Assembly: GCA_035388225.1 (NCBI GenBank) | Contig: DAOOPM010000006.1 | Span: 100,633-164,632 of the forward strand | DNA from: SB25 sp029560875 | GTDB lineage: Bacteria > Bacteroidota > Bacteroidia > Bacteroidales > Tenuifilaceae | Direction: 5' to 3' | Length of the DNA stretch: 64,000 nt | Shown: positions 16,539-24,894 of the stretch, piece by piece | How the letters are laid out: every line of letters begins with the position of its first letter | How positions within the stretch are numbered: the stretch's first letter is position 1 | The notes under the pieces: generated by a model | Databases searched by the model: none | Told to the model about the DNA's origin: nothing | What the model saw: the letters and a program-made list of their open reading frames with translations, nothing else | Made by a program: the position numbers and the translations under genes

Positions 16539-17510
16539 CTATTGACATTTCAATTGTTGAATTTGATAGTCGGCATTTGGTTTGAAAGTGCCAAACGAAG
16601 CATTTTTGTAGGCCTCGCAAGCTTTTGCATTATCGTTAATTTTTTGGTATGCTGTAGCTAGTAGGAAGTAAAGTTCGGCTTTTTCGTCAGCAGCTCCAGT
16701 TTTTAGGTCAATAGCCTTTAACGCAGCCTCAATACCCTCGTTCCATTTTTCAACTCTATTGTAGTTAACGGCAAGTAAACGGTAAACATCGTTGTCGTTA
16801 CTATCGTATTTTAGAGAGTTGTTTAACGCTACAATTGCCTCGTCGTATTTCTTAGCCTTTTGAGCATCATCAGCGCTCTTTAAGAAATAGTTCTTTGCTT
16901 TAATTGCTGTTTCGTCGGCAGTTTTAATGTCATTTATCTTTTTTGCCACTTCAATAGTTTTGTCAATGAATTCCAACATTTTGGCTTCGTTATTAAGTTT
17001 TTCATACGATAACATAATACCTAAATGTGGATCAACAAAATCAGGAATAAAGTTTAACGCCTTTGTGTAGTTGTCAATAGCTTCTTCAAACTTATTCTCT
17101 TTAAACTTATTGTTTCCCATCACATTGTAGAGTTTTGGGATTGTTTTTTCAACGCGGGTTTTTACAGTTCCAACGTTGTATTTTACTGCAGTTTCTTCAG
17201 CTTTCTCAAGGTTATCAAGAGTTCCTTGTAAATCCTTTTGTTTGTACTGAACCATTGCAATTTCGAAGTAAACAGAAGGGATAAGGTTTTCTGAATTTGT
17301 TTTAACCTCAACTCCTTCTTCGCCTAATTGCTCACAAATTTGAATAGCTTTATTCAAATTATCTAAAGCTGCTTTTGGATCTTGTTTGTAAGTTGTAGCT
17401 GCGCCATTATATGCGTCAACAGCTTCTTTCATTGTTTGTCCGAATCCTGTAAATGGGATTAACAAACCTAATCCAACAACTAATGCGCTTAAAAACATTT
17501 TTCTTTTCAT
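16539..17510 (-). CDS. Exported tetratricopeptide-repeat protein
   Basis: 323 residues with a signal peptide (MKRKMFLSALVVGLGLL..., cleavage near GFGQ). The mature protein is almost entirely helical TPR: at least five repeats can be read, for example VYFEIAMVQYKQKDLQGTL, NKFKENKFEEAIDNYTKAL, KYDEAIVALNNSLKYD and LYFLLATAYQKINDNAKA. A single Cys pair lies near the end. Such periplasmic TPR proteins are scaffolds for envelope complexes; partner unknown. Stands alone, with a terminator behind it. Confidence 0.85.
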   Translation of the reverse strand: MKRKMFLSALVVGLGLLIPFTGFGQTMKEAVDAYNGAATTYKQDPKAALDNLNKAIQICEQLGEEGVEVKTNSENLIPSVYFEIAMVQYKQKDLQGTLDNLEKAEETAVKYNVGTVKTRVEKTIPKLYNVMGNNKFKENKFEEAIDNYTKALNFIPDFVDPHLGIMLSYEKLNNEAKMLEFIDKTIEVAKKINDIKTADETAIKAKNYFLKSADDAQKAKKYDEAIVALNNSLKYDSNDNDVYRLLAVNYNRVEKWNEGIEAALKAIDLKTGAADEKAELYFLLATAYQKINDNAKACEAYKNASFGTFKPNADYQIQQLKCQ

Positions 17511-17631
17511 AGGTATTTCAGTTTTAATGGTTTTTTGTTTGGAATTTTCCCAAAAATATTAATTGAGATGTAAATCAAAAATTATATGCATAAATTTAAA
17601 ATCATTCTAAACAGTATTTTGTTTGAAAAAA

Positions 17632-18075
17632 TTAGCGTTTTTTTCTAAAAAAGTCTTTCACGAATGCTGAACATTCTTCTGTTAACATATTTTTGACCAC
17701 AATTGTTTTTGGGTGTAATACATTGTTTCCAAATAGTTCATATCCTCTTTTAGGGTCGGAAGTTCCAAAAACCAATGTTCCTAGGTGTGACCAGTACAGA
17801 GCACCCGCGCACATCACGCACGGTTCAACGGTGACATATAGCGTGCATTGGTCCAGGTATTTTCCTCCTAAATAGTTTGTTGCGGCTGTTATAGCCTGCA
17901 TTTCAGCATGAGCCGTTGGGTCGTTTAAGGTTTCTGTAAGGTTATGTGCACGGGATATTATTTTGCCATTACAAACAACTATGGCACCTATTGGAACTTC
18001 GCCCTTCTCTAATGCTTTTTTAGCCTCCTTCAGGGCTTCAGTCATAAAGTAATCGTGTGATTGTAACTCTATCAT
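17632..18075 (-). CDS. tadA: tRNA adenosine(34) deaminase
   Basis: 147 residues, the usual TadA length. Zinc site: HAEMQAI (His ligand and catalytic Glu) and PCVMCAGAL (two Cys ligands). GEVPIGAIVV and NDPTAHAE are also typical. It converts A34 to inosine in the tRNA-Arg(ACG) wobble position, letting it read CGN codons. A cytosine or guanine deaminase is the alternative, but length and motif context favour TadA. It is divergent from aspS, with starts about 100 nt apart. Confidence 0.88.
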   Translation of the reverse strand: MIELQSHDYFMTEALKEAKKALEKGEVPIGAIVVCNGKIISRAHNLTETLNDPTAHAEMQAITAATNYLGGKYLDQCTLYVTVEPCVMCAGALYWSHLGTLVFGTSDPKRGYELFGNNVLHPKTIVVKNMLTEECSAFVKDFFRKKR

Positions 18076-18177
18076 AGAATATAAAAATTCAAAATTGTGA
18101 GTTCAAAAAAGATGCCAACATATTTCAGCCTCATTTTTTCTTTATACATTCGCAAGTTAAAAAAACTATCAAATATT

Positions 18178-19935
18178 ATGTATAGAACTCATAATTGTGG
18201 AGAGCTAAGAATTGGGAATGTAAACAATTCTGTAATCCTTTCGGGATGGGTACAGCGTATTAGAAATTTGGGCGGAATGACTTTTGTTGATATCCGCGAC
18301 AGGTATGGCATAACCCAGGTTGTTATTGATGAGAATACCGATAAATCGGTTCAAGATACTGTTGCTAAATTGGGTAGAGAATTTGTTGTGCAAATTCATG
18401 GGGTGGTTGTTGAGCGCACTAGCAAAAACAATAAAATTCCTACCGGCGAAATTGAGGTGCATGCAAAGGATATAAAAATCCTAAACGTGTCGGAATTACC
18501 TCCATTCACCATTGAGGATGAAACCGATGGAGGTGATGAGCTCCGGATGAAATATCGCTATTTGGATTTAAGGAGGAACCCTGTTAAGAATGCGTTGATA
18601 CTTCGTCATCAAATGGCACAGGAGGTTCGCCGATACCTTGACAGTAAGGACTTCCTAGAGGTTGAAACACCATTTCTAATTAAGTCGACACCCGAAGGTG
18701 CACGCGACTTTGTAGTACCATCAAGGATTCATCATGGCGAGTTTTATGCACTTCCTCAATCGCCTCAAACATTTAAGCAGTTGCTTATGGTTGCGGGTTT
18801 CGACAGGTATTTTCAGATTGTAAAGTGCTTCAGGGATGAGGACTTACGAGCCGATAGACAACCAGAGTTTACACAAATTGACTGTGAAATGTCGTTTGTG
18901 GAGCGTGACGATATACTGAATACTTTTGAGGGTTTAACAAAGCATCTTTTTAGTAAAGTAAAGGGAATTGATTTTAAAGAGCCGTTCCTTCGAATGTCCT
19001 ACCAGGAGGCTATGAGCAAATATGGCTCCGACAAGCCCGATTTACGGTTTGGAATGCCTTTCGTTGAGTTAACCTCAATAGTTAAAGGAAAAGGATTCGG
19101 AGTATTTGATAATGCCGAGTATGTTGGAGGTATTTGCGCCACAGGTTGTGCAAATTATACGCGTAAGCAGCTCGATGAATTAACCGATTTTGTAAAGCGT
19201 CCTCAAATTGGTGCTAGTGGACTTGTTTATGCACGATACGGCGAGGATGGAGTTGTTAAATCGTCAGTTGATAAGTTTTACTCTCCAGAAGATTTAATGA
19301 AGATTGCTGAGGCAATGGGTGCAAAGCCTGGTGATTTAATTCTTATCCTTGCAGGAGGTTCCAAAAAGACTTTATCTGCGCTTTGTGAGTTGAGGTTAGA
19401 GATGGGAACAAGATTAGGATTAAGGTCGAAAGATACATTTGTGCCACTTTGGGTTGTTGATTTCCCTTTGTTGGAGTGGGATGAGGAGTCGAAACGTTTC
19501 TTTGCAATGCACCATCCATTTACATCTCCTAATCCAGAGGATATTACATTGTTTAATTCCAACCCAGGGGCAATTCGTGCAAATGCTTACGATTTAGTAA
19601 TCAATGGAGTTGAGATTGGTGGTGGTTCTATACGAATTTTCGATAAATCCCTTCAACAGAAGATGTTTGAGACGTTAGGATTTACGCCCGAGGAGGCAGA
19701 AAAACAGTTTGGATTCCTATTGAATGCGTTTAAATACGGAGCACCACCTCACGGGGGTATTGCATTTGGCTTTGATAGGTTATGTTCGTTGTTTGGAGGC
19801 TCTGACTCAATTAGGGATTACATTGCATTCCCGAAGAACAATGCTGCTCGCGATGTTATGATTGATTCACCCTCCACTATTCGTCAGGAGCAATTAGATG
19901 AATTAAGTATTGGAATTAGACCTGAAAACAAGTAA
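18178..19935 (+). CDS. aspS: Aspartyl-tRNA synthetase
   Basis: 585 residues from the ATG at 18178 (MYRTHNCGELR), which matches the family N-terminus; the upstream in-frame GTG at 18097 would add 27 unrelated residues. An N-terminal OB-fold anticodon-binding domain (residues 15-105) is followed by the class II catalytic core: FLEVETPFL (motif 1), FRDEDLRADRQPEFTQID (motif 2) and GIAFGFDRL (motif 3). The bacterial GAD insertion domain lies roughly at residues 275-410. It charges tRNA-Asp with aspartate. Some bacterial forms also charge tRNA-Asn; no discriminating residue was evaluated. Confidence 0.97.
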   Translation: MYRTHNCGELRIGNVNNSVILSGWVQRIRNLGGMTFVDIRDRYGITQVVIDENTDKSVQDTVAKLGREFVVQIHGVVVERTSKNNKIPTGEIEVHAKDIKILNVSELPPFTIEDETDGGDELRMKYRYLDLRRNPVKNALILRHQMAQEVRRYLDSKDFLEVETPFLIKSTPEGARDFVVPSRIHHGEFYALPQSPQTFKQLLMVAGFDRYFQIVKCFRDEDLRADRQPEFTQIDCEMSFVERDDILNTFEGLTKHLFSKVKGIDFKEPFLRMSYQEAMSKYGSDKPDLRFGMPFVELTSIVKGKGFGVFDNAEYVGGICATGCANYTRKQLDELTDFVKRPQIGASGLVYARYGEDGVVKSSVDKFYSPEDLMKIAEAMGAKPGDLILILAGGSKKTLSALCELRLEMGTRLGLRSKDTFVPLWVVDFPLLEWDEESKRFFAMHHPFTSPNPEDITLFNSNPGAIRANAYDLVINGVEIGGGSIRIFDKSLQQKMFETLGFTPEEAEKQFGFLLNAFKYGAPPHGGIAFGFDRLCSLFGGSDSIRDYIAFPKNNAARDVMIDSPSTIRQEQLDELSIGIRPENK

Positions 19936-19953
19936 GAATGAGATATCTGAAAT

Positions 19954-19985
19954 AAAAAAACACCCAAATTTTGGGTGTTTTTTTA
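19954..19985. terminator. Bidirectional terminator between aspS and the small lipoprotein gene
   Basis: AAAAAAACACCCAAA and TTTGGGTGTTTTTTT form a long symmetric stem with A and T tracts on both sides. Confidence 0.9.
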
Positions 19986-20001
19986 TTTTTTAATCTAATG
20001 A

Positions 20002-20172
20002 TTACTGAGCTTTAGTTGTATCAGGAGCAACTTCAACTTCTTCTACTTGAGTAGTATCAACTTGTTCAGTAGCAGGTTCAGCTTCAGTAGCCTCTTCTTG
20101 TTTTGGAGCAGATTTACAAGCAACCATAGAAACAATAGCAGCAGCCATTAGAAAATAAGCTAATTTTTTCAT
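20002..20172 (-). CDS. Small 56-residue lipoprotein
   Basis: An ORF of 56 codons plus stop, too short for common gene-calling cut-offs. It starts MKKLAYFLMAAAIVSMVACK, a textbook lipoprotein signal with lipobox MVAC (Cys19). The 37-residue mature part consists almost only of Glu, Thr, Pro, Ala, Val and Asp, with no Trp, Tyr or Phe, so it is an acidic disordered tether. The bidirectional terminator sits just behind it and the terminator of the protease gene lies upstream, so it is its own unit. Composition and signal make it very likely real; function unknown. Confidence 0.75.
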   Translation of the reverse strand: MKKLAYFLMAAAIVSMVACKSAPKQEEATEAEPATEQVDTTQVEEVEVAPDTTKAQ

Positions 20173-20260
20173 AGTTCAGTTAATTAAGTTAGTTTGTTCA
20201 CAACAAAAGTATGATTTTTATCAATATAAATATCATTTTTTCATCATTTTTTTAAGATAC

Positions 20261-20292
20261 AAAAAAGCACAACCATTTATAGTCGGTTGTGC
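20261..20292 (-). terminator. Terminator of the tricorn-like protease gene
   Basis: On the minus strand GCACAACC, loop, GGTTGTGC, then TTTTTT. Confidence 0.85.
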
Positions 20293-20315
20293 ATTTAAGT
20301 GTGTTTAACAGAAGT

Positions 20316-23300
20316 TTACTTTGCTTGAAGTTGTTTTATCAGTTCTTCAACTGCTGCTCTAATTTGAGTATCTATGCCAGTTGCTGCATCCTCTGGTTTA
20401 ATCTGAACCTGTATGTCTGGATTCAATTGTTGATTTTCCAAGTATTTTCCATTTAAATCTCTTACACCCATTTGTGGAATTCCAAATACAAGAGTTGGGT
20501 CAACTTGGGTTTCCCACCAAACGGCAGTCATTGTACCAGGAACAGGCATTCCAACTAATTTCCCAATTTTCAAGGTCTTGTAAACATATGGGAATCCGTG
20601 AGCGTCGGAGTAGTTGCCCTCGCCAACAAGCACAACCGAAGGTTTGTACCATTTAGCAATTGGCTCGGCTCCAATATGCTGGCCACGAGGCGTAAAATCG
20701 ACATACTTTTTGCCATTTAGTAAGGTTGCCAAATCATCGTGAAGCCAACCCCCACCGTTAAAACGAGTGTCAACTATAATAGCCTCTTTTCCTCTATGCT
20801 TGCCAAGCAAATCGGAGTAAACCTCGCGGAAACTTTGCGAGTTCATTCCCCTAACGTGAACGTAACCAATTTTTCCATCTGATAGGCGTTCAACTTCATC
20901 GTTGCGTTTCTTTATCCAACTTTTGTATATTAATTCTGACTCATCCCAGCGGTTAATTGGTTTAACGGATTCTGCCCAGCGTTCACCGTTAGCAGGGTTA
21001 AAGAATTCAATAGATACGAGTTTACCCGCTTTGCGGTTCAATAAACCAAAGTAGTTTGAGTTAGCGGATATATCAACGCCATCAATCTTTTCGATAATTA
21101 CACCAGACTTAACTTTACCTTTAGAGTTAATCAGTGGAGATTTATCTATGACCTCCGCTATTTTCATTCCATTGCCAGAGTAGTTTAAGTCGTAAAAAAC
21201 TCCTAGAGTTGCGGTTTGGTCTGCATTATCGGGATTCGACCTATATCGGCAACCTGTATGAGAACCGTTAAGTTCGCCGAGTAGTTCGCTCATCATTTCG
21301 GCATAATCAAAGTTATTGTTGATATGCGGTAAGAATCTTGAATATTCGCTTTTGTAGAATTTCCAGTCGATTCCGTGGAGGTTAGGGTCGTAGAACTTCT
21401 TATCGACTTGGCGCCACATATGCTCAAACATATATTCGCGCTCCTTTGGGTAGTTTACGCTAAACTCGGCATTAAACTTAATGGTTGTTAGTTTATTGTT
21501 TGCAATCTCAACCTTCATCAAAGAACCGTTTGATAGTAAAAATAGATTTTTTTGGTCTTTATCAATGGATAAGTTGCCTGCGTAACCATCAATTTTTACA
21601 AGGAGTTTGGTTTCATTATCCTTAAGGTTTGTAACCCAAAGGTCGTGACCTTTCTCAAAGCGGCTTAAGTAGTAAAGTTTGTCGCCATCGGGAACCAAAA
21701 TTGCGTCGGATAAAGCCGATGAGTTTATGGTAAGTTTTACTTTTCTATCATCAATATTGTTGATATCAATTTTTAACGGTTCAATACCTTTATCCTTTGG
21801 TGTTTCTTTTTTGTCTTTTTTATCAGATTTTTCTTTTTCCTTAGCATCCTCTTTAGCTTTCTCTTTTTCTTTCTTACGCTTTTCTTTTAGTAGTTCCCAT
21901 TCAAGTTTGCTGAGGTTGAATTCTTCAAATGATTCTTGGGTTAAGAACATTGCAAAAGCATCGAACTGAGAGCCCCACGAACCGTGGCTACGCATTCCCA
22001 TTTTATCGTTGAACCAAAGAATTGCTTTGCCATCCATCATCCATTTAGGATTGCTATCATCGTAACCGCTTTTTGTTAGGTTGAAGAATTGGCCTGAGCC
22101 GTCGGCCTTAACAAGGGCAACATCGGAATCGGGCCACGAGGGCACCTCCATAAAGCTAACTACGAACCATTTGCCATCGGGAGACCATTGGTACCATTGG
22201 TCGCCGTCTGAGTAGGAGTAGTTGTACTTGCCATCGAGAATGGTTCTAATTTGTTTCGATTCAAGATTCATAACGCAAAGCGTTGTGCGCTCTTTTAGGA
22301 AGGCAACCTCCTTTCCATCAGGAGAATATGCAGGCTGGAATGTTTCCTCTGGAATGGTAACAATTGGTTCCTCCTTTAATAAGGTTGACAAGGCGAAATT
22401 AGGTTCGTCGGCAGATAAAACTGATGTTTGGTAGATATTCCAGCTGCCATTGCGTTCCGATGCATACAGTAACTTTTTACCATCGGGGCTAAAGCTAACA
22501 GAGCGTTCCTGTTCAGGAGTATTAGTAATACGTTTTGTGTTATTATGGTCTGTTGAGGTTACAAAAACATCACCCCTTATAATAAATGCAATTTCTTTAC
22601 TATCTGGCGAAACTGCCATTTCTGTAGCGCCTCTTGATAAGGATTCAAACTTAACTTCCTGCTCAGTTTTATCGGCAGCAATGCTAATGGCAACCTTTTG
22701 AGGCGTCCCATTTAATGGTTGTGTGTAAATTTCGCCATTGTACTGAAAGCAGAATGTATTATTTGCAAACGATAAAAACCTTACAGGATGTTTTGTGAAA
22801 TTGGTGATAGACTTAGGTTGATTTGCTAAAGCAATATCCTGCGAGGTGATGTTAAAACTTCCATTTATTTCTGATAAATAGTAAATGGTATTTCCATCGG
22901 CTGAGAAAATAGGATTTCTGTCTTCGCCTTCAAAAGAACTTATTTTTTTATGTGTTTTGGATTGTGTGTCGTAAATCCAAATATCGCGGGTTACTGACGA
23001 TTGATGATGCTTTCTCCAATTATCTTCATAACCCTTACTATCGTGGTAGGCAATATATTTACCGTCGGGACTAAAAACAGCGCTTTCGGCAGGTGTTGTA
23101 AGCACTTGTTTAATTCTACCGCCAGCAACTGGTACTGAGTATAATTCAGAGAGAACATCGCTGGGGAAAAGGATATTTTTTGCATCGTCCTGAATTGATG
23201 CTTTGAAAATAATTTCTTTCCCATCAGTAGTAAATTCCGAAGGATACTCGTTTGCTGAGTGAAAAGTTAATCGGATTGGCTCACCACCTTCGGCTGGTAT

Positions 23301-23585
23301 AGTAAAAATGTCGAAACCTCCATTCCTGTTCGATGCAAAAGCTATAGTTTGGCCGTCGGGAGACCAAACAGGCATATAATCGTATGCCGGGTTTGTGGTA
23401 AGAATTCGGGCATCTCCACCATTAGATGACACCTTATATATATCACCTTTATATGAAAATGCAATAAACTTTCCATCGGGCGATATGGCAGGATAGCGCA
23501 TCCACAAAGGGGTGGAATTGGCTTGGGCAAAAAGGTTAACTGTTGCAAGTATAGCAATAATTAACAGGAGTAGATTTTTCCTCAT
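20316..23585 (-). CDS. Tricorn-like S41 family protease
   Basis: 1089 residues with a signal peptide ending at LFAQ (near residue 21), so periplasmic. Two beta-propeller regions come first: WD40-like PD40 repeats with SPDGK(F/Y/E) signatures recur from residue 30 to about 530, and a second set from about 610 to 710. A Lys/Glu-rich linker lies near residues 555-600. Then come a helical C1-like domain, a PDZ domain (around 790-880, KIDGVDISANSNYFG) and the S41 catalytic domain (VDTRFNGGGWLHDDL, then GNYSDAHGFPYV with the nucleophile Ser near residue 990). This is the tricorn core protease layout. It probably degrades peptides or misfolded proteins in the periplasm. Confidence 0.93.
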   Translation of the reverse strand: MRKNLLLLIIAILATVNLFAQANSTPLWMRYPAISPDGKFIAFSYKGDIYKVSSNGGDARILTTNPAYDYMPVWSPDGQTIAFASNRNGGFDIFTIPAEGGEPIRLTFHSANEYPSEFTTDGKEIIFKASIQDDAKNILFPSDVLSELYSVPVAGGRIKQVLTTPAESAVFSPDGKYIAYHDSKGYEDNWRKHHQSSVTRDIWIYDTQSKTHKKISSFEGEDRNPIFSADGNTIYYLSEINGSFNITSQDIALANQPKSITNFTKHPVRFLSFANNTFCFQYNGEIYTQPLNGTPQKVAISIAADKTEQEVKFESLSRGATEMAVSPDSKEIAFIIRGDVFVTSTDHNNTKRITNTPEQERSVSFSPDGKKLLYASERNGSWNIYQTSVLSADEPNFALSTLLKEEPIVTIPEETFQPAYSPDGKEVAFLKERTTLCVMNLESKQIRTILDGKYNYSYSDGDQWYQWSPDGKWFVVSFMEVPSWPDSDVALVKADGSGQFFNLTKSGYDDSNPKWMMDGKAILWFNDKMGMRSHGSWGSQFDAFAMFLTQESFEEFNLSKLEWELLKEKRKKEKEKAKEDAKEKEKSDKKDKKETPKDKGIEPLKIDINNIDDRKVKLTINSSALSDAILVPDGDKLYYLSRFEKGHDLWVTNLKDNETKLLVKIDGYAGNLSIDKDQKNLFLLSNGSLMKVEIANNKLTTIKFNAEFSVNYPKEREYMFEHMWRQVDKKFYDPNLHGIDWKFYKSEYSRFLPHINNNFDYAEMMSELLGELNGSHTGCRYRSNPDNADQTATLGVFYDLNYSGNGMKIAEVIDKSPLINSKGKVKSGVIIEKIDGVDISANSNYFGLLNRKAGKLVSIEFFNPANGERWAESVKPINRWDESELIYKSWIKKRNDEVERLSDGKIGYVHVRGMNSQSFREVYSDLLGKHRGKEAIIVDTRFNGGGWLHDDLATLLNGKKYVDFTPRGQHIGAEPIAKWYKPSVVLVGEGNYSDAHGFPYVYKTLKIGKLVGMPVPGTMTAVWWETQVDPTLVFGIPQMGVRDLNGKYLENQQLNPDIQVQIKPEDAATGIDTQIRAAVEELIKQLQAK

Positions 23586-24037
23586 AAGGCAGTTTATTAG
23601 GTTGTTTTAATGTTTTAAGTTAATATAGTTTTGATTGATAGAACAACAATTTGGTTTAACGTATAAAACAAAGTTATGAATTAAAGTTCTAAATATTAGT
23701 AAACAAGTATTTCGAAAATGTGTTTAGAATTTTTAATTGATTTAATTCTCAAAGCGCTTGCTATTGCTGAGTTTTAATACATTGTTTTAAATTAAATTTT
23801 ATGAAGATTATTCTATATTTTTTATTCGTAATAATAAATATCCTGATAAGATACTGACTAACAAAGCGATAATTTTTACTAAATTGTTGCTTTATTTTAT
23901 TAATTATTTACATTTGCATTTTATTATGTATTTATTTTATAAATTCAGAAAATGCTTGCATTGTATTTATTTGATTTATAAATTTATATAGTTCTTTTTA
24001 AAATAGAAATTCTAATTATAACCAATAATTAACCTAA
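23586..24037. other. AT-rich intergenic region upstream of the AT-hook gene
   Basis: About 450 nt without a convincing gene on either strand. It is visibly richer in A and T than its surroundings, with many runs of T and A. It separates two divergent genes and must contain both promoters. I see one -7 box for the minus-strand gene (23669-23676) and no clear one for the plus-strand gene, apart from AT-rich sequence. Confidence 0.7.
23669..23676 (-). promoter_or_regulatory. -7 box of the tricorn-like protease gene
   Basis: TAACTTTG on the minus strand, a perfect TAnnTTTG, 84 nt before the start codon. -33 not convincing. Confidence 0.45.
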
Positions 24038-24811
24038 ATGAAAAAAATTTCGCTTACCCAAAATGAAGTCAACGAATTGGTTGACCTCTATCAAACCGAG
24101 ATAGATAGAGCACAACGGAGAATTGCAAATTTAAAAGCAATTCTTAAAAAGATATCCGAAGGAAAATCTTTGACCGATGATGATAAGGTTGAAGTTAAAA
24201 AATCGACAAAAGAGCCAGTTGCTGAGCCCAAAAAGAGAGGCAGAAAGCCTAAAGTTCAAAAAGAAAAGGCCGTAGATGTAAAAGCAGAGCCCAAGAAAAG
24301 AGGCCGTAAGCCAAAAGTTCAAAAGGAAAAGGCTGCGGAAGTTAAAGCAGAACCAAAAAAACGCGGTAGAAAACCAAAGGTAAAAACAAAGCCTGCAATA
24401 GCAAAAAAAGCAGAGAAAGTTTCTAAAAAGAAAGTTGTAAAAACGCCAAAGGTAAAGGAACCAAAAAAACGTGGTCGCAAGCCAAAACCCGTTCGCAAAT
24501 CAATTAAAACAGGTAAAGGCGAAGATAAGGTAAAATGGATTGATTTAATTTATGATATTTTGCGTAGCAAAAAATCGTTAATGTTATCAAATTCGCTAAC
24601 TCTTGCAGCAATGGAACGCTTAGGCATTGCCGATGCCGATAAGGATAGAGTTAGAATGGCAATTTCTACAAATCTAACCCGTTTAACTAAGTACGATAAA
24701 ACCATAAATAAATACTCACAGGAAGGCACAAGTGGTTCATTCTACGGGCTTGCTGAATGGTTCGATGACAAAGGAAAATTAAAATCCGAATTCAAGAACA
24801 AATTAATGTAA
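24038..24811 (+). CDS. Four-AT-hook DNA-binding protein with histone-H1-like middle region
   Basis: 257 residues. Residues 8-40 form an amphipathic, probably coiled helix that may dimerise. Residues 55-158 are Lys/Pro/Ala-rich and contain four AT-hooks PKKRGRKPK at 64-72, 85-93, 106-114 and 142-150; the first three are spaced exactly 21 residues apart. Residues 165-250 (WIDLIYDILRSKKS, ISTNLTRLTKYDKTI, FYGLAEWF) look like a winged-helix domain of HARE-HTH type, which is inference from pattern. AT-hooks bind the minor groove of AT-rich DNA. A nucleoid-organising or regulatory role is likely. Confidence 0.82.
   Translation: MKKISLTQNEVNELVDLYQTEIDRAQRRIANLKAILKKISEGKSLTDDDKVEVKKSTKEPVAEPKKRGRKPKVQKEKAVDVKAEPKKRGRKPKVQKEKAAEVKAEPKKRGRKPKVKTKPAIAKKAEKVSKKKVVKTPKVKEPKKRGRKPKPVRKSIKTGKGEDKVKWIDLIYDILRSKKSLMLSNSLTLAAMERLGIADADKDRVRMAISTNLTRLTKYDKTINKYSQEGTSGSFYGLAEWFDDKGKLKSEFKNKLM
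24227..24379 (+). repeat. Three in-frame 63-nt tandem repeats in the AT-hook gene
   Basis: Units begin at about 24227, 24290 and 24353, each encoding PKKRGRKPKV plus a spacer such as QKEKAVDVKAE. Codons differ between copies (AAAAAGAGAGGC, AAGAAAAGAGGC, AAAAAACGCGGT), so the amino-acid repeat is better conserved than the DNA. Confidence 0.85.
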
Positions 24812-24830
24812 ATTATATTCTTTTCAGACT

Positions 24831-24855
24831 AAAGGCCGTTTAAACGGCCTTTTTC
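24831..24855 (+). terminator. Terminator of the AT-hook gene
   Basis: AAAGGCCGTTTAAACGGCC followed by TTTTTCTTTTT. Confidence 0.88.
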
Positions 24856-24872
24856 TTTTTGCTAATTTATGG

Positions 24873-24880
24873 TAGCTTTG
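24873..24880 (+). promoter_or_regulatory. -7 box of the RsmB-like gene
   Basis: TAGCTTTG, 14 nt before the ATG at 24895. Transcript leader would be very short. No -33 seen. Confidence 0.4.
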
Positions 24881-24894
24881 CAAAAAGATAAATT

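Noticed and set aside
18097..18177. GTG at 18097 as start of aspS
   Set aside because: It adds 27 residues unlike any AspRS N-terminus; the ATG at 18178 fits the family.
24227..24379. CRISPR-like direct repeats
   Set aside because: The 63-nt periodicity is coding repeats of an AT-hook protein; there are no unique spacers.
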